Source of the DNA: Cereibacter_A sp052244495
GTDB taxonomy: Bacteria > Pseudomonadota > Alphaproteobacteria > Rhodobacterales > Rhodobacteraceae
DNA: 64,000 nucleotides
Assembly (NCBI GenBank): GCA_052244495.1
Contig: JBQPXH010000004.1
Direction: 5' to 3' (one strand)
The notes under the pieces were generated by a model that ran no database searches, was not told the DNA's origin, and was given only the letters and a program-made list of their open reading frames with translations. Below are positions 16,494 to 25,356 of the stretch, one piece after another (the first letter of the stretch is position 1; each line of letters starts with the position of its first letter). Position numbers and translations under genes: made by a program.

Positions 16494-18700
16494 CACTTCA
16501 CCCGCAGGGCGTTGAGCGAGACGCTGATCGACGACAGCGACATGGCCAGCGCCGCGGCCAGGGGCGTGGCAAGCCCCACCAGCGCGATGGGCACGGCGAT
16601 CACGTTGTATGCGGCCGAGATCGCGAAGTTCTCGCGGATGCGCCGTGTGGCCCTGACCGCGATGCGGCCGGCGTCGGCAATGGGCGCCATGTCCGTCCCC
16701 AGAAGCACGATGTCCGAAGCGACCCGCGCCGCGTCGAGCGCCGAGGCGGGCGAAATCGAGACATGGGCCGCGGCCAGGGCCGCCGTGTCGTTGAGCCCGT
16801 CGCCCACCATCAGCACGCGCCGCCCCTCGGCCGTGAGCGCCGAGATCCGCGCGGCCTTTTCCGCGGGAAGCTGCCCCGACTGCCACTCACGGATGCCGAG
16901 CCTGCGGGCAAGATCCGCCACCGCAGGCTCCGTATCCCCCGAGAGCAGCAGGATGCGCTTGCCCTGCCCCGTCAACGCCCGCACCGCCTCTTCCGCGCCG
17001 GGGCGCAGGCGGTCGATGAAGGTGATCGCCCGCGTGGCGCCATTCAGCGCAAGATAGGTGGCGGTCACCGGTTCGGGGTCGGCGCCGACCCATTCGGCGC
17101 GGCCGAGCCGGACAGGGCGGCCGTCGAGCCGCCCCTCGATGCCGAAGCCCGGCACCTCTCGCAGGTCGTCGATCCGCACGGCCGGCAGCACCATGTCCCG
17201 CGCGGCCGCGGCGAGCGCCATGGCCAGCGGATGCGACGAAGCCGCGGCGAGCCCCGCCGCAACCGCGAGTTCGGCCCGCGATAGCGCAGACAGGTCGGTG
17301 GGCTGCGGCGTGCCAAGCGTCAGGGTGCCGGTCTTGTCGAAGACCACCGTATCCACCTCGGCCAGACGCTCGAGCGCGGTGCCGTCCTTGATGAGCAGCC
17401 CCTTGCGGAAGAGCCGCCCGCTGGCCGCGGTCACCACGGCGGGCACGGCAAGCCCCAGCGCGCAGGGGCAGGTGATGATCAGGACCGCCGCCGAGATGTT
17501 GATCGAGGTCCGCACGTCGCCCTTCGTGATCCACATCCAGACGCCGAAGGCGGTGAAGGACAGCAGATGGACCAGCGGCGAATAGAGCCGCGAGGCGCGT
17601 TCGGCGAGCGAGGTGTAGCGCGTCTTGGCGCTTTCGGCCACGGCCACGAGATCGGCCATCCGGTGCAGCGAACTGTCGCGCCCGGCAGCCGTCACCCGCA
17701 GCGTAAGCGGACCCGTCAGGTTGACCTCGCCGGCCGAGACCACGGTGGCGGGGCCCGCCGGCACCGGGAGACTCTCGCCGGTCAGAAGCGAGCGGTCGAG
17801 TTCCGAGAACCCCTCGGTCACCACGCCGTCAACGGGCATCCGCCCGCCCGGCCGCACCCGGACGAGATCGCCGGCGGAGAGTTCCGAGATCGGCACCGTG
17901 ACCTCCTCGCCGTTCCGCACCAGGATCGCGCGAGGCACCTCGAGCGCCGCCAGCTCCTCGGCCGCGGAACGCGCCACGGCGCGGGTTCGGTGGTCGAGGT
18001 AGCGGCCGGCGAGCAGGAAGAAGGTCAGCATCACCGCCGCGTCGAAATAGGCGTGATGGCCTGAATGAAAGGTCTCGAAGAGCGAGATCGACGAGGCGAG
18101 GATGATGGCGAGCGAGATCGGCACGTCCATCCCGAGCCGCCGGGCCCGCAGCGCCGTCCAGGCGTTGCGGAAGAAGGGCTGGCCGGCGAAGACGACGGTC
18201 GGCAGCGCGATCGCGGCCGAGATCCAGTGGAAGAGGTCGCGTGTCGCGGCCTCCGCCCCTGACCAGACGGCGACCGAGAGGAGCATCACGTTCATCATCG
18301 AGAAGCCGGCGACGCCGAGGCGCATCAGCAGGTCGCGCCCTTGCCGGTCGGTCTCGGTTGCCGAGAGCATGCCGGCATCGAGTTCGTGCGCCTCGTAGCC
18401 CAGCCGATCCAGCGCCGCGATCAGCTCGGGCGCAGTCACCTGGGGTTCGGCATCGACCGAGACCCGGCGCAGCGTGAGGTTCACCCGCGCCGAGCGCACG
18501 CCGGGCAGCTTCTCGAGCCCGCCTTCGACGGTGGTCATGCAGGCCGCGCAATGGGCCGTCGGCAGCGAGAGAACAAGCCGCCCGCCCGCCGGTCCCGCCA
18601 TCGCGGCCAGCCGTTCGGCCGAGGGGGCGGCGATGCAGGCGGGACAGGCCGAGGCGCCGCCCGGCGCCTCCGGCAGATCGATGCGCTCGGCGACCGACAT
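16493..18700 (-). CDS. ccoI: Copper P1B-type ATPase CcoI (RdxI)
   Basis: 735 residues. Order: cysteine motif CPAC near residue 18, a heavy-metal-associated domain with HCAAC near residue 52, membrane helices, actuator region (TGES), the metal-transport motif CPCALG, the phosphorylation site DKTGTLT, the HP motif and GDGLND. It moves copper across the inner membrane for assembly of the CuB site of cbb3 oxidase; it is not primarily a detoxification pump. It lies 3 bases downstream of ccoH and overlaps ccoS, in the fixed ccoGHIS order. R. sphaeroides literature calls it rdxI. Confidence 0.95.
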   Translation of the reverse strand: MSVAERIDLPEAPGGASACPACIAAPSAERLAAMAGPAGGRLVLSLPTAHCAACMTTVEGGLEKLPGVRSARVNLTLRRVSVDAEPQVTAPELIAALDRLGYEAHELDAGMLSATETDRQGRDLLMRLGVAGFSMMNVMLLSVAVWSGAEAATRDLFHWISAAIALPTVVFAGQPFFRNAWTALRARRLGMDVPISLAIILASSISLFETFHSGHHAYFDAAVMLTFFLLAGRYLDHRTRAVARSAAEELAALEVPRAILVRNGEEVTVPISELSAGDLVRVRPGGRMPVDGVVTEGFSELDRSLLTGESLPVPAGPATVVSAGEVNLTGPLTLRVTAAGRDSSLHRMADLVAVAESAKTRYTSLAERASRLYSPLVHLLSFTAFGVWMWITKGDVRTSINISAAVLIITCPCALGLAVPAVVTAASGRLFRKGLLIKDGTALERLAEVDTVVFDKTGTLTLGTPQPTDLSALSRAELAVAAGLAAASSHPLAMALAAAARDMVLPAVRIDDLREVPGFGIEGRLDGRPVRLGRAEWVGADPEPVTATYLALNGATRAITFIDRLRPGAEEAVRALTGQGKRILLLSGDTEPAVADLARRLGIREWQSGQLPAEKAARISALTAEGRRVLMVGDGLNDTAALAAAHVSISPASALDAARVASDIVLLGTDMAPIADAGRIAVRATRRIRENFAISAAYNVIAVPIALVGLATPLAAALAMSLSSISVSLNALRVK

Positions 18701-18703
18701 GGC

Positions 18704-19162
18704 TCAGCCCTCGACGTGAAGGGCGAGCCGCTGGCGGAACCGGGTGCCGCTGGTCGATGTGGCCTCGACCCGCAGCATCCACTTGCCGCGGGTCAGGTCC
18801 TGCGTTGCCCGGAAGGCACCGTCGCGAAGCACGAAGTCCGGCCGGCGGTCGTCGCGGGCCTCGGTCGTGCGGCCGACGAGCACGTCGAGCGTATCCACCG
18901 CTGCCGGCCTGCCATCAGCCCCGGTGAAGCGCAGGGTGATCTCCTGCGCATCCTCGTCATAATCCGCCGTCAGCGCCCATCCCAGGGCCTGCTGCGCCGA
19001 GCGATCGGCGTCGAAGGTCTGGCTGGCGACGTAAGGGTTATCCACCTCGAGACCGGGGAAGGTCGAGATGGCCTTGAAGGCCATCACCAGGTTCACCGCG
19101 ATGATGACCCCGAAGGCGCCGAGGGTGATCGCCAGAACCTTGCGCCCGGTCATCTCGGCCAT
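18704..19162 (-). CDS. ccoH: cbb3 oxidase assembly protein CcoH (FixH, RdxH)
   Basis: 152 residues: an N-terminal membrane anchor (VLAITLGAFGVIIAVNLVMA) and a periplasmic beta-rich domain with the FixH-typical segments NPYVASQTFD, GWALTADY and GKWMLRVEA. CcoH stabilises the oxidase complex during assembly. It begins one base after the ccoG stop. A second Met four codons in (MTGRK) could also be the start. Confidence 0.92.
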   Translation of the reverse strand: MAEMTGRKVLAITLGAFGVIIAVNLVMAFKAISTFPGLEVDNPYVASQTFDADRSAQQALGWALTADYDEDAQEITLRFTGADGRPAAVDTLDVLVGRTTEARDDRRPDFVLRDGAFRATQDLTRGKWMLRVEATSTSGTRFRQRLALHVEG

Positions 19163-19163
19163 G

Positions 19164-20597
19164 TCAGTCGTCCCTTCCGTTGAAGATCGTGTCGTGGTGC
19201 ACCCGCTGCCCCGCCGTCAGGTCCTCGACCCAGAGCCGCAGATCGGTGCGCTCGGCATCGGCGGCGGCGCTGTTCCTGCCCGCGATGATATAGACGCGTT
19301 GGGTCATCGTCTCGTTGGCAGGGACCGTTACCACGGAAGCGTCCCGTCCCTCCAGCGAAAGCGCAAGATCGGCCTCGCTCGTCAGCGAGATCTGATAGTC
19401 GCGCGCCTCGCCCTGCTTGTTGCGCAGGCGGACGTCGTAGGTGTTGCGGATCGACCCGTCCGACAGCGTGACGTAGAGCGGGTTGCGCAGCGGCGTCACG
19501 TTGATGTCGATGGGCGAGCGCAGGAACAGGGCCACGACAAGCGCGACGCCCACGCCTGACCACAGGGCGGTGTAGATGAGGGTCCTCACGCGGAAGAGGT
19601 GCCGCCAGGCCGAGCGCGGCTGCCGGCCCTCGCGCTCGGCGCGCTCGTCCGTCAGGGCGAGGTAGCCGATGAGGCCGCGCGGCTTGTCGATCTTGTCCAT
19701 GACCTCGTCACAGGCGTCGATGCAGAGGGCGCAGGTGATGCAGGCCAGCTGCTGGCCGTCGCGGATGTCGATGCCCATCGGGCAGACGTTCACGCAGGCC
19801 ATGCAGTCGATGCAGTCGCCCTGGTCGGCGCTGATCGGCTCTCCCTTCTTCAGCTTGCCGCGCGGCTCGCCGCGCCATTCTCGATAGGCGACGGTGATCG
19901 TCTCCTCGTCCATCATGGCCGCCTGGATGCGCGGCCAGGGGCAGGCATAGATGCAGATCTGCTCGCGCGCGAAGCCACCGAAGGCGAAGGTGGTGACGGT
20001 CAACAGACCCATGGTGATATAGGCGACCGGATGGGCGTCTCCCGTCAGTAGATCGACGAGAAGCGTCGGCGCATCCGTGAAGTAGAAGACCCAGGCCCCG
20101 CCGGTCGCGAGGCCGATGAGCAGCCAGAGTGTCCATTTCGTGAGGTACTTGCGCGTCTTCTCGGCGTCCCACTTCTGTCGGAGCAGCCGGATGCGGGCGT
20201 TGCGGTCCCCCTCGACCCAGCGCTCGACGAGGATGAAGAGGTCCGTCCAGACCGTCTGCGGGCAGGCATAGCCGCACCAGACGCGTCCGGCGGCCGAGGT
20301 GAAGAGGAAGAGCCCGAGGCCCGCCATGATCAAGAGGCCGGCAACGAAGTAGAATTCGTGCGGCCAGATCTCGATCATGAAGAAGAAGAAGCGCCGGTTG
20401 GCGATGTCGACGAGGATCGCCTGGTCAGGCAGGTTCGGTCCCCTGTCCCAGCGGATCCAGGGCGCGATGTAGTAGATCCCCAGCGTGATGCCCATGATCC
20501 ACCATTTCAGGGAGCGGAACTTGCCGCTCACCCGCTTGGGAAAGACGGGCTCGCGCTTGGCGTAGAGGCTGCTGGTTTCGGTATCGGGGCTGGTCAC
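19164..20597 (-). CDS. ccoG: Iron-sulfur membrane protein CcoG (RdxB)
   Basis: 477 residues from a GTG start with GGAG six bases upstream. Several N-terminal membrane helices carry GRVWCGYACPQTVWTD; the middle has two ferredoxin-type 4Fe-4S motifs, CIDCMACVNVCP and CITCALCIDAC; the C-terminal 150 residues after another helix form an immunoglobulin-like periplasmic domain. CcoG is a cupric reductase supplying Cu(I) for cbb3 assembly. First gene of ccoGHIS; its promoter region holds an FNR-type palindrome at 20656, so the operon should be induced at low oxygen. Confidence 0.95.
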   Translation of the reverse strand: MTSPDTETSSLYAKREPVFPKRVSGKFRSLKWWIMGITLGIYYIAPWIRWDRGPNLPDQAILVDIANRRFFFFMIEIWPHEFYFVAGLLIMAGLGLFLFTSAAGRVWCGYACPQTVWTDLFILVERWVEGDRNARIRLLRQKWDAEKTRKYLTKWTLWLLIGLATGGAWVFYFTDAPTLLVDLLTGDAHPVAYITMGLLTVTTFAFGGFAREQICIYACPWPRIQAAMMDEETITVAYREWRGEPRGKLKKGEPISADQGDCIDCMACVNVCPMGIDIRDGQQLACITCALCIDACDEVMDKIDKPRGLIGYLALTDERAEREGRQPRSAWRHLFRVRTLIYTALWSGVGVALVVALFLRSPIDINVTPLRNPLYVTLSDGSIRNTYDVRLRNKQGEARDYQISLTSEADLALSLEGRDASVVTVPANETMTQRVYIIAGRNSAAADAERTDLRLWVEDLTAGQRVHHDTIFNGRDD

Positions 20598-20655
20598 GAC
20601 GGACTCCGGCTACATGGATGTTCCGGGTGCTATCAGACGGGACCGCCTGCGCAAC

Positions 20656-20669
20656 TTGACTTCGGTCAA
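20656..20669. promoter_or_regulatory. FNR/FnrL box upstream of ccoG
   Basis: TTGAC-TTCG-GTCAA is a perfect palindrome matching the FNR consensus TTGAT-N4-ATCAA with C/G at the innermost position. Its centre is 65 bases from the ccoG GTG. For a class II promoter (centre -41.5) the start would be near 20621, where the minus strand offers GATAGC as a -10. R. sphaeroides rdxBHIS is known to respond to FnrL. Confidence 0.8.
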
Positions 20670-20791
20670 AATTACGCATCCGTGATACATCATTCACGAC
20701 GCGGGCGGGCCCTCCGCCTCCCGTCCCACGGGACATGGAGGCACCGACCCTCCGCACTCGGAACGCGCGAACTGGAACGAGGGCCGGCGTC

Positions 20792-20815
20792 GGCCCGGGA
20801 GAGGTCTCCCGGGCC
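20792..20815. terminator. Strong hairpin between ccoP and ccoG
   Basis: GGCCCGGGAG and CTCCCGGGCC form a perfect 10-pair stem around a 4-base loop, 12 bases after the ccoP stop. No T-run follows on either strand. It may end ccoNOQP mRNA with Rho or stabilise its 3' end while allowing read-through into ccoGHIS. Confidence 0.55.
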
Positions 20816-20827
20816 GCTCAGCACCTT

Positions 20828-21706
20828 TTACTCGCCACCGCCGAGGCCGTGGACGTAGACTGCGACCGACCGGATGTCCGCCTCGGTGAGACGGGCGTTC
20901 CAGTTCGGCATCACGCCGAAGCGCGCATAGGTCACCGTATCGGTGAGCGTGGCGCGGTCCCCGCCGTAGAGCCAGATCGCGTCGGTCAGGTTCGGGGCGC
21001 CCACGTCGCGGCTGCCCGTGCCGTCCTCGCCATGGCAGGCGGCACAGTTGTCGGCGAACACCGTCGCACCTTCCGTCGACAGGGCCGAGTCATGATCCTG
21101 CCCGGAAATCTGCAGGACATATTCGACCACCTGCGAGAGCTGGGTCGAGTCGAGCAGGCCGTCTGCACCGAAGCGCGGCATCTCGGAGTAGCGCGCCTCG
21201 TCGTCGGTCGTGTTGCGGATGCCGTGCGTGACGGTCGTGTGGATCGATTCGATGTCGCCTCCCCACAGCCAGTCGTCGTCCAGCAGGTTCGGATAGCCCT
21301 TGCCCTGCACGCCGGCCGCGCCCGACCCGTGGCACTGGACGCAATTGGTGCGGAACACGGCCGCACCGGCGTTGGTCGCGTATTGCAACAGGTTCGGATC
21401 GGCTGCGACGGCGGTCAGGTCGGTCTCCACCAGCTTCTGGCGGATCTCGGCATTGGCGTCCGCATAGGCCTGGATCTCGTTGGCCACGTCAGCCCGGGTC
21501 GAATGACCCAGCAGGCCGTTCGTCACCCCGTTCACCAGCGGCCAGGCCGGGTAGAGCAACGTGTAGCCAACGGCCCAGATGATGGTGGCATAGAAGGTCC
21601 AGAGCCACCAGCGCGGCATCGGATTGTCGTATTCCTCGATGCCATCCCAGGTATGGCCCGTGGTCGGCGGCTCGCCGGGCTTGTGTTTGGTCGGTTTCAC
21701 ACTCAT
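20828..21706 (-). CDS. ccoP: cbb3 oxidase diheme subunit CcoP
   Basis: 292 residues. An N-terminal membrane helix (WWLWTFYATIIWAVGYTLLY) anchors two periplasmic cytochrome c domains, with heme-binding CVQCH and CAACH and axial Met candidates in EMPRFG and GVMPNW. The segment DGIEEYDNPMPRWW is the CcoP family hallmark. CcoP passes electrons from soluble or membrane-bound cytochromes to CcoO. The start overlaps the ccoQ stop (ATGA). Confidence 0.97.
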   Translation of the reverse strand: MSVKPTKHKPGEPPTTGHTWDGIEEYDNPMPRWWLWTFYATIIWAVGYTLLYPAWPLVNGVTNGLLGHSTRADVANEIQAYADANAEIRQKLVETDLTAVAADPNLLQYATNAGAAVFRTNCVQCHGSGAAGVQGKGYPNLLDDDWLWGGDIESIHTTVTHGIRNTTDDEARYSEMPRFGADGLLDSTQLSQVVEYVLQISGQDHDSALSTEGATVFADNCAACHGEDGTGSRDVGAPNLTDAIWLYGGDRATLTDTVTYARFGVMPNWNARLTEADIRSVAVYVHGLGGGE

Positions 21707-21906
21707 TTCCTCGCCTCCTCGGACGACGACTCGCGGTCGTCGCCGTCGGGTTTCCTCTCGTGACGGAAGATCGCGTTGGCAGCGTCGTCATGTTGCTTTC
21801 GGCTGCCCGGACGAAAGGCCCAGAACACCACGCCCACGAAGAAGAGCGTCATCACGATCAGCATCCAGCTGTCCGCGAAGGCCCGAAGCAGGCTGTAGGT
21901 CTCCAT
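21703..21906 (-). CDS. ccoQ: cbb3 oxidase subunit IV CcoQ
   Basis: 67 residues: a single transmembrane helix (WMLIVMTLFFVGVVFWAF) followed by a charged cytoplasmic tail starting RPGSRKQHDDAA, the typical CcoQ layout. It protects the assembled complex from oxygen damage, and in R. sphaeroides has been linked to signalling from the oxidase to the Prr two-component system. Between ccoO and ccoP in the canonical order. Confidence 0.95.
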   Translation of the reverse strand: METYSLLRAFADSWMLIVMTLFFVGVVFWAFRPGSRKQHDDAANAIFRHERKPDGDDRESSSEEARK

Positions 21907-21917
21907 GCCCGCCCCCC

Positions 21918-22643
21918 TTACCGGCTGTCGTCGGGCGTGAAGGTCGAGAAGTCGACCATCGTGCCGAGGACCTGCAGGTAGGCGATCAGCGCGTCCATCT
22001 CCGTCAGCTCCGCCTGTCCGTCGAAGTTGCGCACGGCAGCCTTGCCGTAACGCTCGAGGAGACCGTCGCTGTCCGCATCCAGATCGGCCTGCGCCTTGAA
22101 GTCGGCGACCGCGCTTTCCATCATCTCGTCGGTGTAGGGCGTGCCGATCGTCCGGTGCACCGACATCACGTCCTGGATGTAGCGCCCGTCGATCTCACGG
22201 TTCGCAAGGAAGCCGTATTTCGGCATGATGGATTCCGGCACGACCGACTGCGGGTTGGTCAGGTGATCGACGTGCCATTCGTCCGAGTAGCGTTCGCCGA
22301 CGCGGGCGAGGTCGGGGCCGGTCCGCTTCGATCCCCACTGGAACGGGTGATCGTACATGGATTCGGCCGCGAGGCTGTAGTGGCCATAGCGCTCCTGCTC
22401 GTCGCGCATCGGGCGGATCATCTGGCTGTGGCAGACGTAGCAGCCCTCGCGGATGTAGATGTCGCGCCCGGCAAGCTCGAGCGGGGTGTAGGGGCGAACC
22501 CCTTCCACCTTCTCGATCGTGTTCTCGAGGTAGAACAGCGGCACGATCTGGACCAGGCCGCCGATGGTCACCACGAGGAAGCTGAAGATCAGCAGCAGCG
22601 TGGCGTTCGTCTCGAGGATCTTGTGTTTTGCAAGGATACCCAT
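21918..22643 (-). CDS. ccoO: cbb3 oxidase monoheme subunit CcoO
   Basis: 241 residues from the ATG at 22643, with AAGGGG six bases upstream; an earlier ATG overlapping the ccoN stop is less likely. An N-terminal helix (ATLLLIFSFLVVTIGGLVQ) is followed by a cytochrome c domain with CYVCH and the conserved SQMIRPMRDEQERYG segment and a Met ligand candidate in PESIMPKYG. CcoO relays electrons from CcoP to the catalytic subunit. Confidence 0.96.
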   Translation of the reverse strand: MGILAKHKILETNATLLLIFSFLVVTIGGLVQIVPLFYLENTIEKVEGVRPYTPLELAGRDIYIREGCYVCHSQMIRPMRDEQERYGHYSLAAESMYDHPFQWGSKRTGPDLARVGERYSDEWHVDHLTNPQSVVPESIMPKYGFLANREIDGRYIQDVMSVHRTIGTPYTDEMMESAVADFKAQADLDADSDGLLERYGKAAVRNFDGQAELTEMDALIAYLQVLGTMVDFSTFTPDDSR

Positions 22644-22657
22644 GGTCGTCCCCTTCG

Positions 22658-24265
22658 TCACTCAGCGGGAACGGCCGTGGCGCGCGACACCCGTTCGGGT
22701 GCGGTCGTCACGGTTTTCCACAGGTTGTAGCACATGATCAGCGCACCGGTCAGGTAGAGCACCCCGCCCAGGCCGCGGACCACGTTCATAGGGAACTTGG
22801 CGGCCACGGTGTCGGCGAAGGCGTTCACGAGGAAGCCGTTCGCGTCGACTTCACGCCACATCAGCCCTTCCATGATGCCCGAGACCCACATCGCCGAGGC
22901 GTAGAGCACGATGCCGATGGTGGCGAGCCAGAAGTGCCAGGACACGAGGCTGAGGCTGTAGAGCCGTTCCTTGTTCCAGAGCTTCGGCGTGAGGAAGTAG
23001 AGCGCGCCGAAGGTGATCATGCCGTTCCATCCGAGCGCGCCGGAGTGGACGTGGCCGATGGTCCAGTCGGTGTAGTGGCTGAGCGAGTTGACGGCCTTGA
23101 TCGACATCATCGGGCCCTCGAAGGTCGACATGCCGTAGAAGCCGATCGAGACGACCATCATGCGGATGATCGGGTCGGTGCGGAGCTTGTCCCAGGCGCC
23201 CGAAAGCGTCATGAGGCCGTTGATCATGCCGCCCCAGGACGGCATCCAGAGCATGATCGAGAACACCATGCCGAGGGTCGAGGTCCAGGTCGGCAGCGCC
23301 GTGTAGTGCAGGTGGTGCGGACCGGCCCAGATGTAGAGGAAGATCAGCGCCCAGAAGTGCACGATCGACAGCTTGTAGCTGTAGACGGGACGCTCGGCCT
23401 GCTTCGGCACGAAGTAGTACATCATGCCGAGGAAGCCGGCGGTCAGGAAGAAGCCCACGGCGTTGTGGCCGTACCACCACTGCACCATCGCATCCTGCAC
23501 GCCCGAGAAGACCTGCACGGACTTCGAGCCGAAGAACGAGACCGGGATCGAGAGGTTGTTGAAGATGTGGAGCATCGCCACGGTGACGATGAAGGCAAGG
23601 TAGAACCAGTTGGCCACGTAGATGTGGGGTTCCTTGCGCTTGATGATCGTCCCCAGGAAGGCCGCGAGATAGCAGACCCAGACGATGGTCAGCCACCAGT
23701 CGAGATACCATTCCGGCTCGGCATATTCCTTCGACTGCGTGGCGCCGAGCAGGTAGCTCGAAGCGGCCAGCACGATGAAGAGGTTGTAGCCCCAGAAGAC
23801 GAACCAGCCGAGGTTGCCGCCCCAGAGACGCGCCGCCGAGGTGCGCTGCACGACGTAGAAGCTCGTCGCGATCAGGGCGTTGCCGCCGAAGGCGAAGATC
23901 ACCGCCGAGGTGTGCAGCGGCCGGAGTCGGCCGAAGTTCAGGTAGCCCTGCGCCCATTCGAAGTTGAGTGCCGGGAAGGCCAGCTGGAAGGCGATGAAGA
24001 CCGCCACGAGGAAGCCCACGACGCCCCAGAAGGCCGTGGCCACCACGCCGTAGCGGATGACCCCGTCCATGTATTCGGTCTGCAGCGCGGGCTTCGGACG
24101 GATCTCGTCCCCGACCCGGCGCACCTGCCAGAGGAAAAGGCCGCCGGCCACCAGCATGACCGTCACGGCATTCGCCATGTATGCAAGGTCGCGCGCGTAG
24201 TTGGCTGCGATCGCGGCACACAGCGCGATCACGCCAAGCGCGACCAGTTTAACGTAATCCCACAT
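22658..24265 (-). CDS. ccoN: cbb3 oxidase catalytic subunit CcoN
   Basis: 535 residues from the ATG at 24265 (AGGGA seven bases upstream); the open frame to 24361 covers the promoter region. A heme-copper oxidase subunit I with about 12 helices and the expected histidines, e.g. RPLHTSAV, WWYGHNAVGFFL, WAGPHHLHYTALP and HYTDWTIGHVHSGALGWNG. It reduces O2 with high affinity and pumps protons. First gene of ccoNOQP; two FNR-type palindromes lie 88-133 bases upstream, consistent with microaerobic induction by FnrL. Confidence 0.97.
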   Translation of the reverse strand: MWDYVKLVALGVIALCAAIAANYARDLAYMANAVTVMLVAGGLFLWQVRRVGDEIRPKPALQTEYMDGVIRYGVVATAFWGVVGFLVAVFIAFQLAFPALNFEWAQGYLNFGRLRPLHTSAVIFAFGGNALIATSFYVVQRTSAARLWGGNLGWFVFWGYNLFIVLAASSYLLGATQSKEYAEPEWYLDWWLTIVWVCYLAAFLGTIIKRKEPHIYVANWFYLAFIVTVAMLHIFNNLSIPVSFFGSKSVQVFSGVQDAMVQWWYGHNAVGFFLTAGFLGMMYYFVPKQAERPVYSYKLSIVHFWALIFLYIWAGPHHLHYTALPTWTSTLGMVFSIMLWMPSWGGMINGLMTLSGAWDKLRTDPIIRMMVVSIGFYGMSTFEGPMMSIKAVNSLSHYTDWTIGHVHSGALGWNGMITFGALYFLTPKLWNKERLYSLSLVSWHFWLATIGIVLYASAMWVSGIMEGLMWREVDANGFLVNAFADTVAAKFPMNVVRGLGGVLYLTGALIMCYNLWKTVTTAPERVSRATAVPAE

Positions 24266-24352
24266 CTTGCGTCCCTTCGTCTTCGCTAGGCCGACTCCCC
24301 CGGCCGATGCTAATCGACAGGCCGTGTGTGGCGGCGTGTCGCGGAATCTGCC

Positions 24353-24366
24353 TTGATCCATGTCAA
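24353..24366. promoter_or_regulatory. FNR/FnrL box, ccoN-proximal
   Basis: TTGAT-CCAT-GTCAA matches the FNR consensus in nine of ten positions. Centre 94 bases from the ccoN ATG; a class II start for ccoN would fall near 24318. Together with the box at 24385 it forms a pair with centres 32 bases apart in the gap between ccoN and the divergent stress-protein gene. Confidence 0.72.
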
Positions 24367-24384
24367 TGGTTTCGGTCCTGATAC

Positions 24385-24398
24385 TTGATCAGCATCAA
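24385..24398. promoter_or_regulatory. FNR/FnrL box, stress-protein-proximal
   Basis: TTGAT-CAGC-ATCAA is a full consensus FNR palindrome. For the stress-protein gene a class II start would fall near 24433, 27 bases before its ATG. It could also serve ccoN as an upstream site. Confidence 0.8.
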
Positions 24399-24459
24399 GG
24401 AACAAAGCCCCAATCGATCACACATTCGGGGCGGAAGCTCATCGGCTGGAGATTGTGAA

Positions 24460-25308
24460 ATGGCCTACAAATCCTTGCTGACCGTGGCCACTTCGCCGGA
24501 ACGGATCGAGCCGGCGATCACGGTTGCGGCGCGCCTCGCGCTCAGCGCGGACGCGCATCTGGACGTGCTGGCGCTCGGCATCGACGGGACCCAGGTGGCC
24601 TACTACAACATGGGCGGCACGGCGGTCGTGCTGCAGATGGCGCTGGAACGCGCCGAGCAGGAAGCGCAGGCCGTCGAGAAGGCTGCCATCGCCGCGCTGG
24701 CGGGGCAGCCCGCGATGCTGCGCTCGTCGGTCGAGACGGCCGTGGCGCAGATGGGCGGACTCGCCGGCCTCGTCGCACTGCGCTCGCGCTTCGCCGACCT
24801 CGTGGTGCTGTCGCGACCCTACGGCAAGGGCCGGGGCGCAGAAACCGAAGCGGTGGTCGAGGCTTCGCTCTTCGAGGGGCAGGCTCCGGTCATTGTCGTT
24901 CCCGACGACCCGGCGCTCAGCGAGAGTTTCGGACATCGGGTCGTGATCGCCTGGGACCAGAGTCGCGAGGCCCTGACGGCAGTGCGCAAGGCGATGCCCT
25001 TCCTGCTTCACGCCGACAACGTGGACATCGTGATCGTGGATCCGGCGGCGCACGGCGCGGAACGGTCCGATCCGGGCGGGGCGCTTTGCCAGATGCTGGT
25101 GCGCCACGGCGTCCGCGCCGAGGTCTCGGTGCTGGCGAAGACGCTGCCACGGATCTCGGACGTGATCGCGCGCCACGTGCGCGATCAGAATGCCGACATG
25201 CTGGTCATGGGCGCCTATGGACACTCGCGGTTCCGCGAGGCGATCCTCGGAGGCGCGACCCGGGACATGCTGGAACTGGCCGAAGTGCCGGTCCTCATGG
25301 CGCACTGA
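24460..25308 (+). CDS. Universal stress protein, tandem UspA domains
   Basis: 282 residues from the ATG at 24460 (GGAG upstream). Two UspA-like halves: the first is divergent, the second (from about residue 145, HRVVIAWDQSREALTAV) ends with MGAYGHSRFREAILGGATRDML, close to the ATP-binding G-2x-G-9x-G(S/T) motif. It is divergent from ccoN and shares its FNR-box-bearing promoter region, so low-oxygen induction is predicted. UspA proteins in such settings aid survival under anaerobic or energy stress; the exact partner is unknown. Confidence 0.9.
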   Translation: MAYKSLLTVATSPERIEPAITVAARLALSADAHLDVLALGIDGTQVAYYNMGGTAVVLQMALERAEQEAQAVEKAAIAALAGQPAMLRSSVETAVAQMGGLAGLVALRSRFADLVVLSRPYGKGRGAETEAVVEASLFEGQAPVIVVPDDPALSESFGHRVVIAWDQSREALTAVRKAMPFLLHADNVDIVIVDPAAHGAERSDPGGALCQMLVRHGVRAEVSVLAKTLPRISDVIARHVRDQNADMLVMGAYGHSRFREAILGGATRDMLELAEVPVLMAH

Positions 25309-25328
25309 CGCTCACGGTAGCGCCACCT

Positions 25329-25350
25329 CGCCCGCCCTCAGGGGCGGGCG
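25329..25350. terminator. Hairpin between the stress-protein gene and fnrL
   Basis: CGCCCGCCC (25329-25337) pairs perfectly with GGGCGGGCG (25342-25350) around TCAG. It sits in the 48-base gap between two convergent genes and can serve both; no long T-run is present. Confidence 0.6.
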
Positions 25351-25356
25351 CCTTCG

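Noticed and set aside
22628..24289. 553-residue plus-strand frame opposite ccoN
   Set aside because: Mirror of a membrane protein in GC-rich DNA; ccoN is unambiguous.
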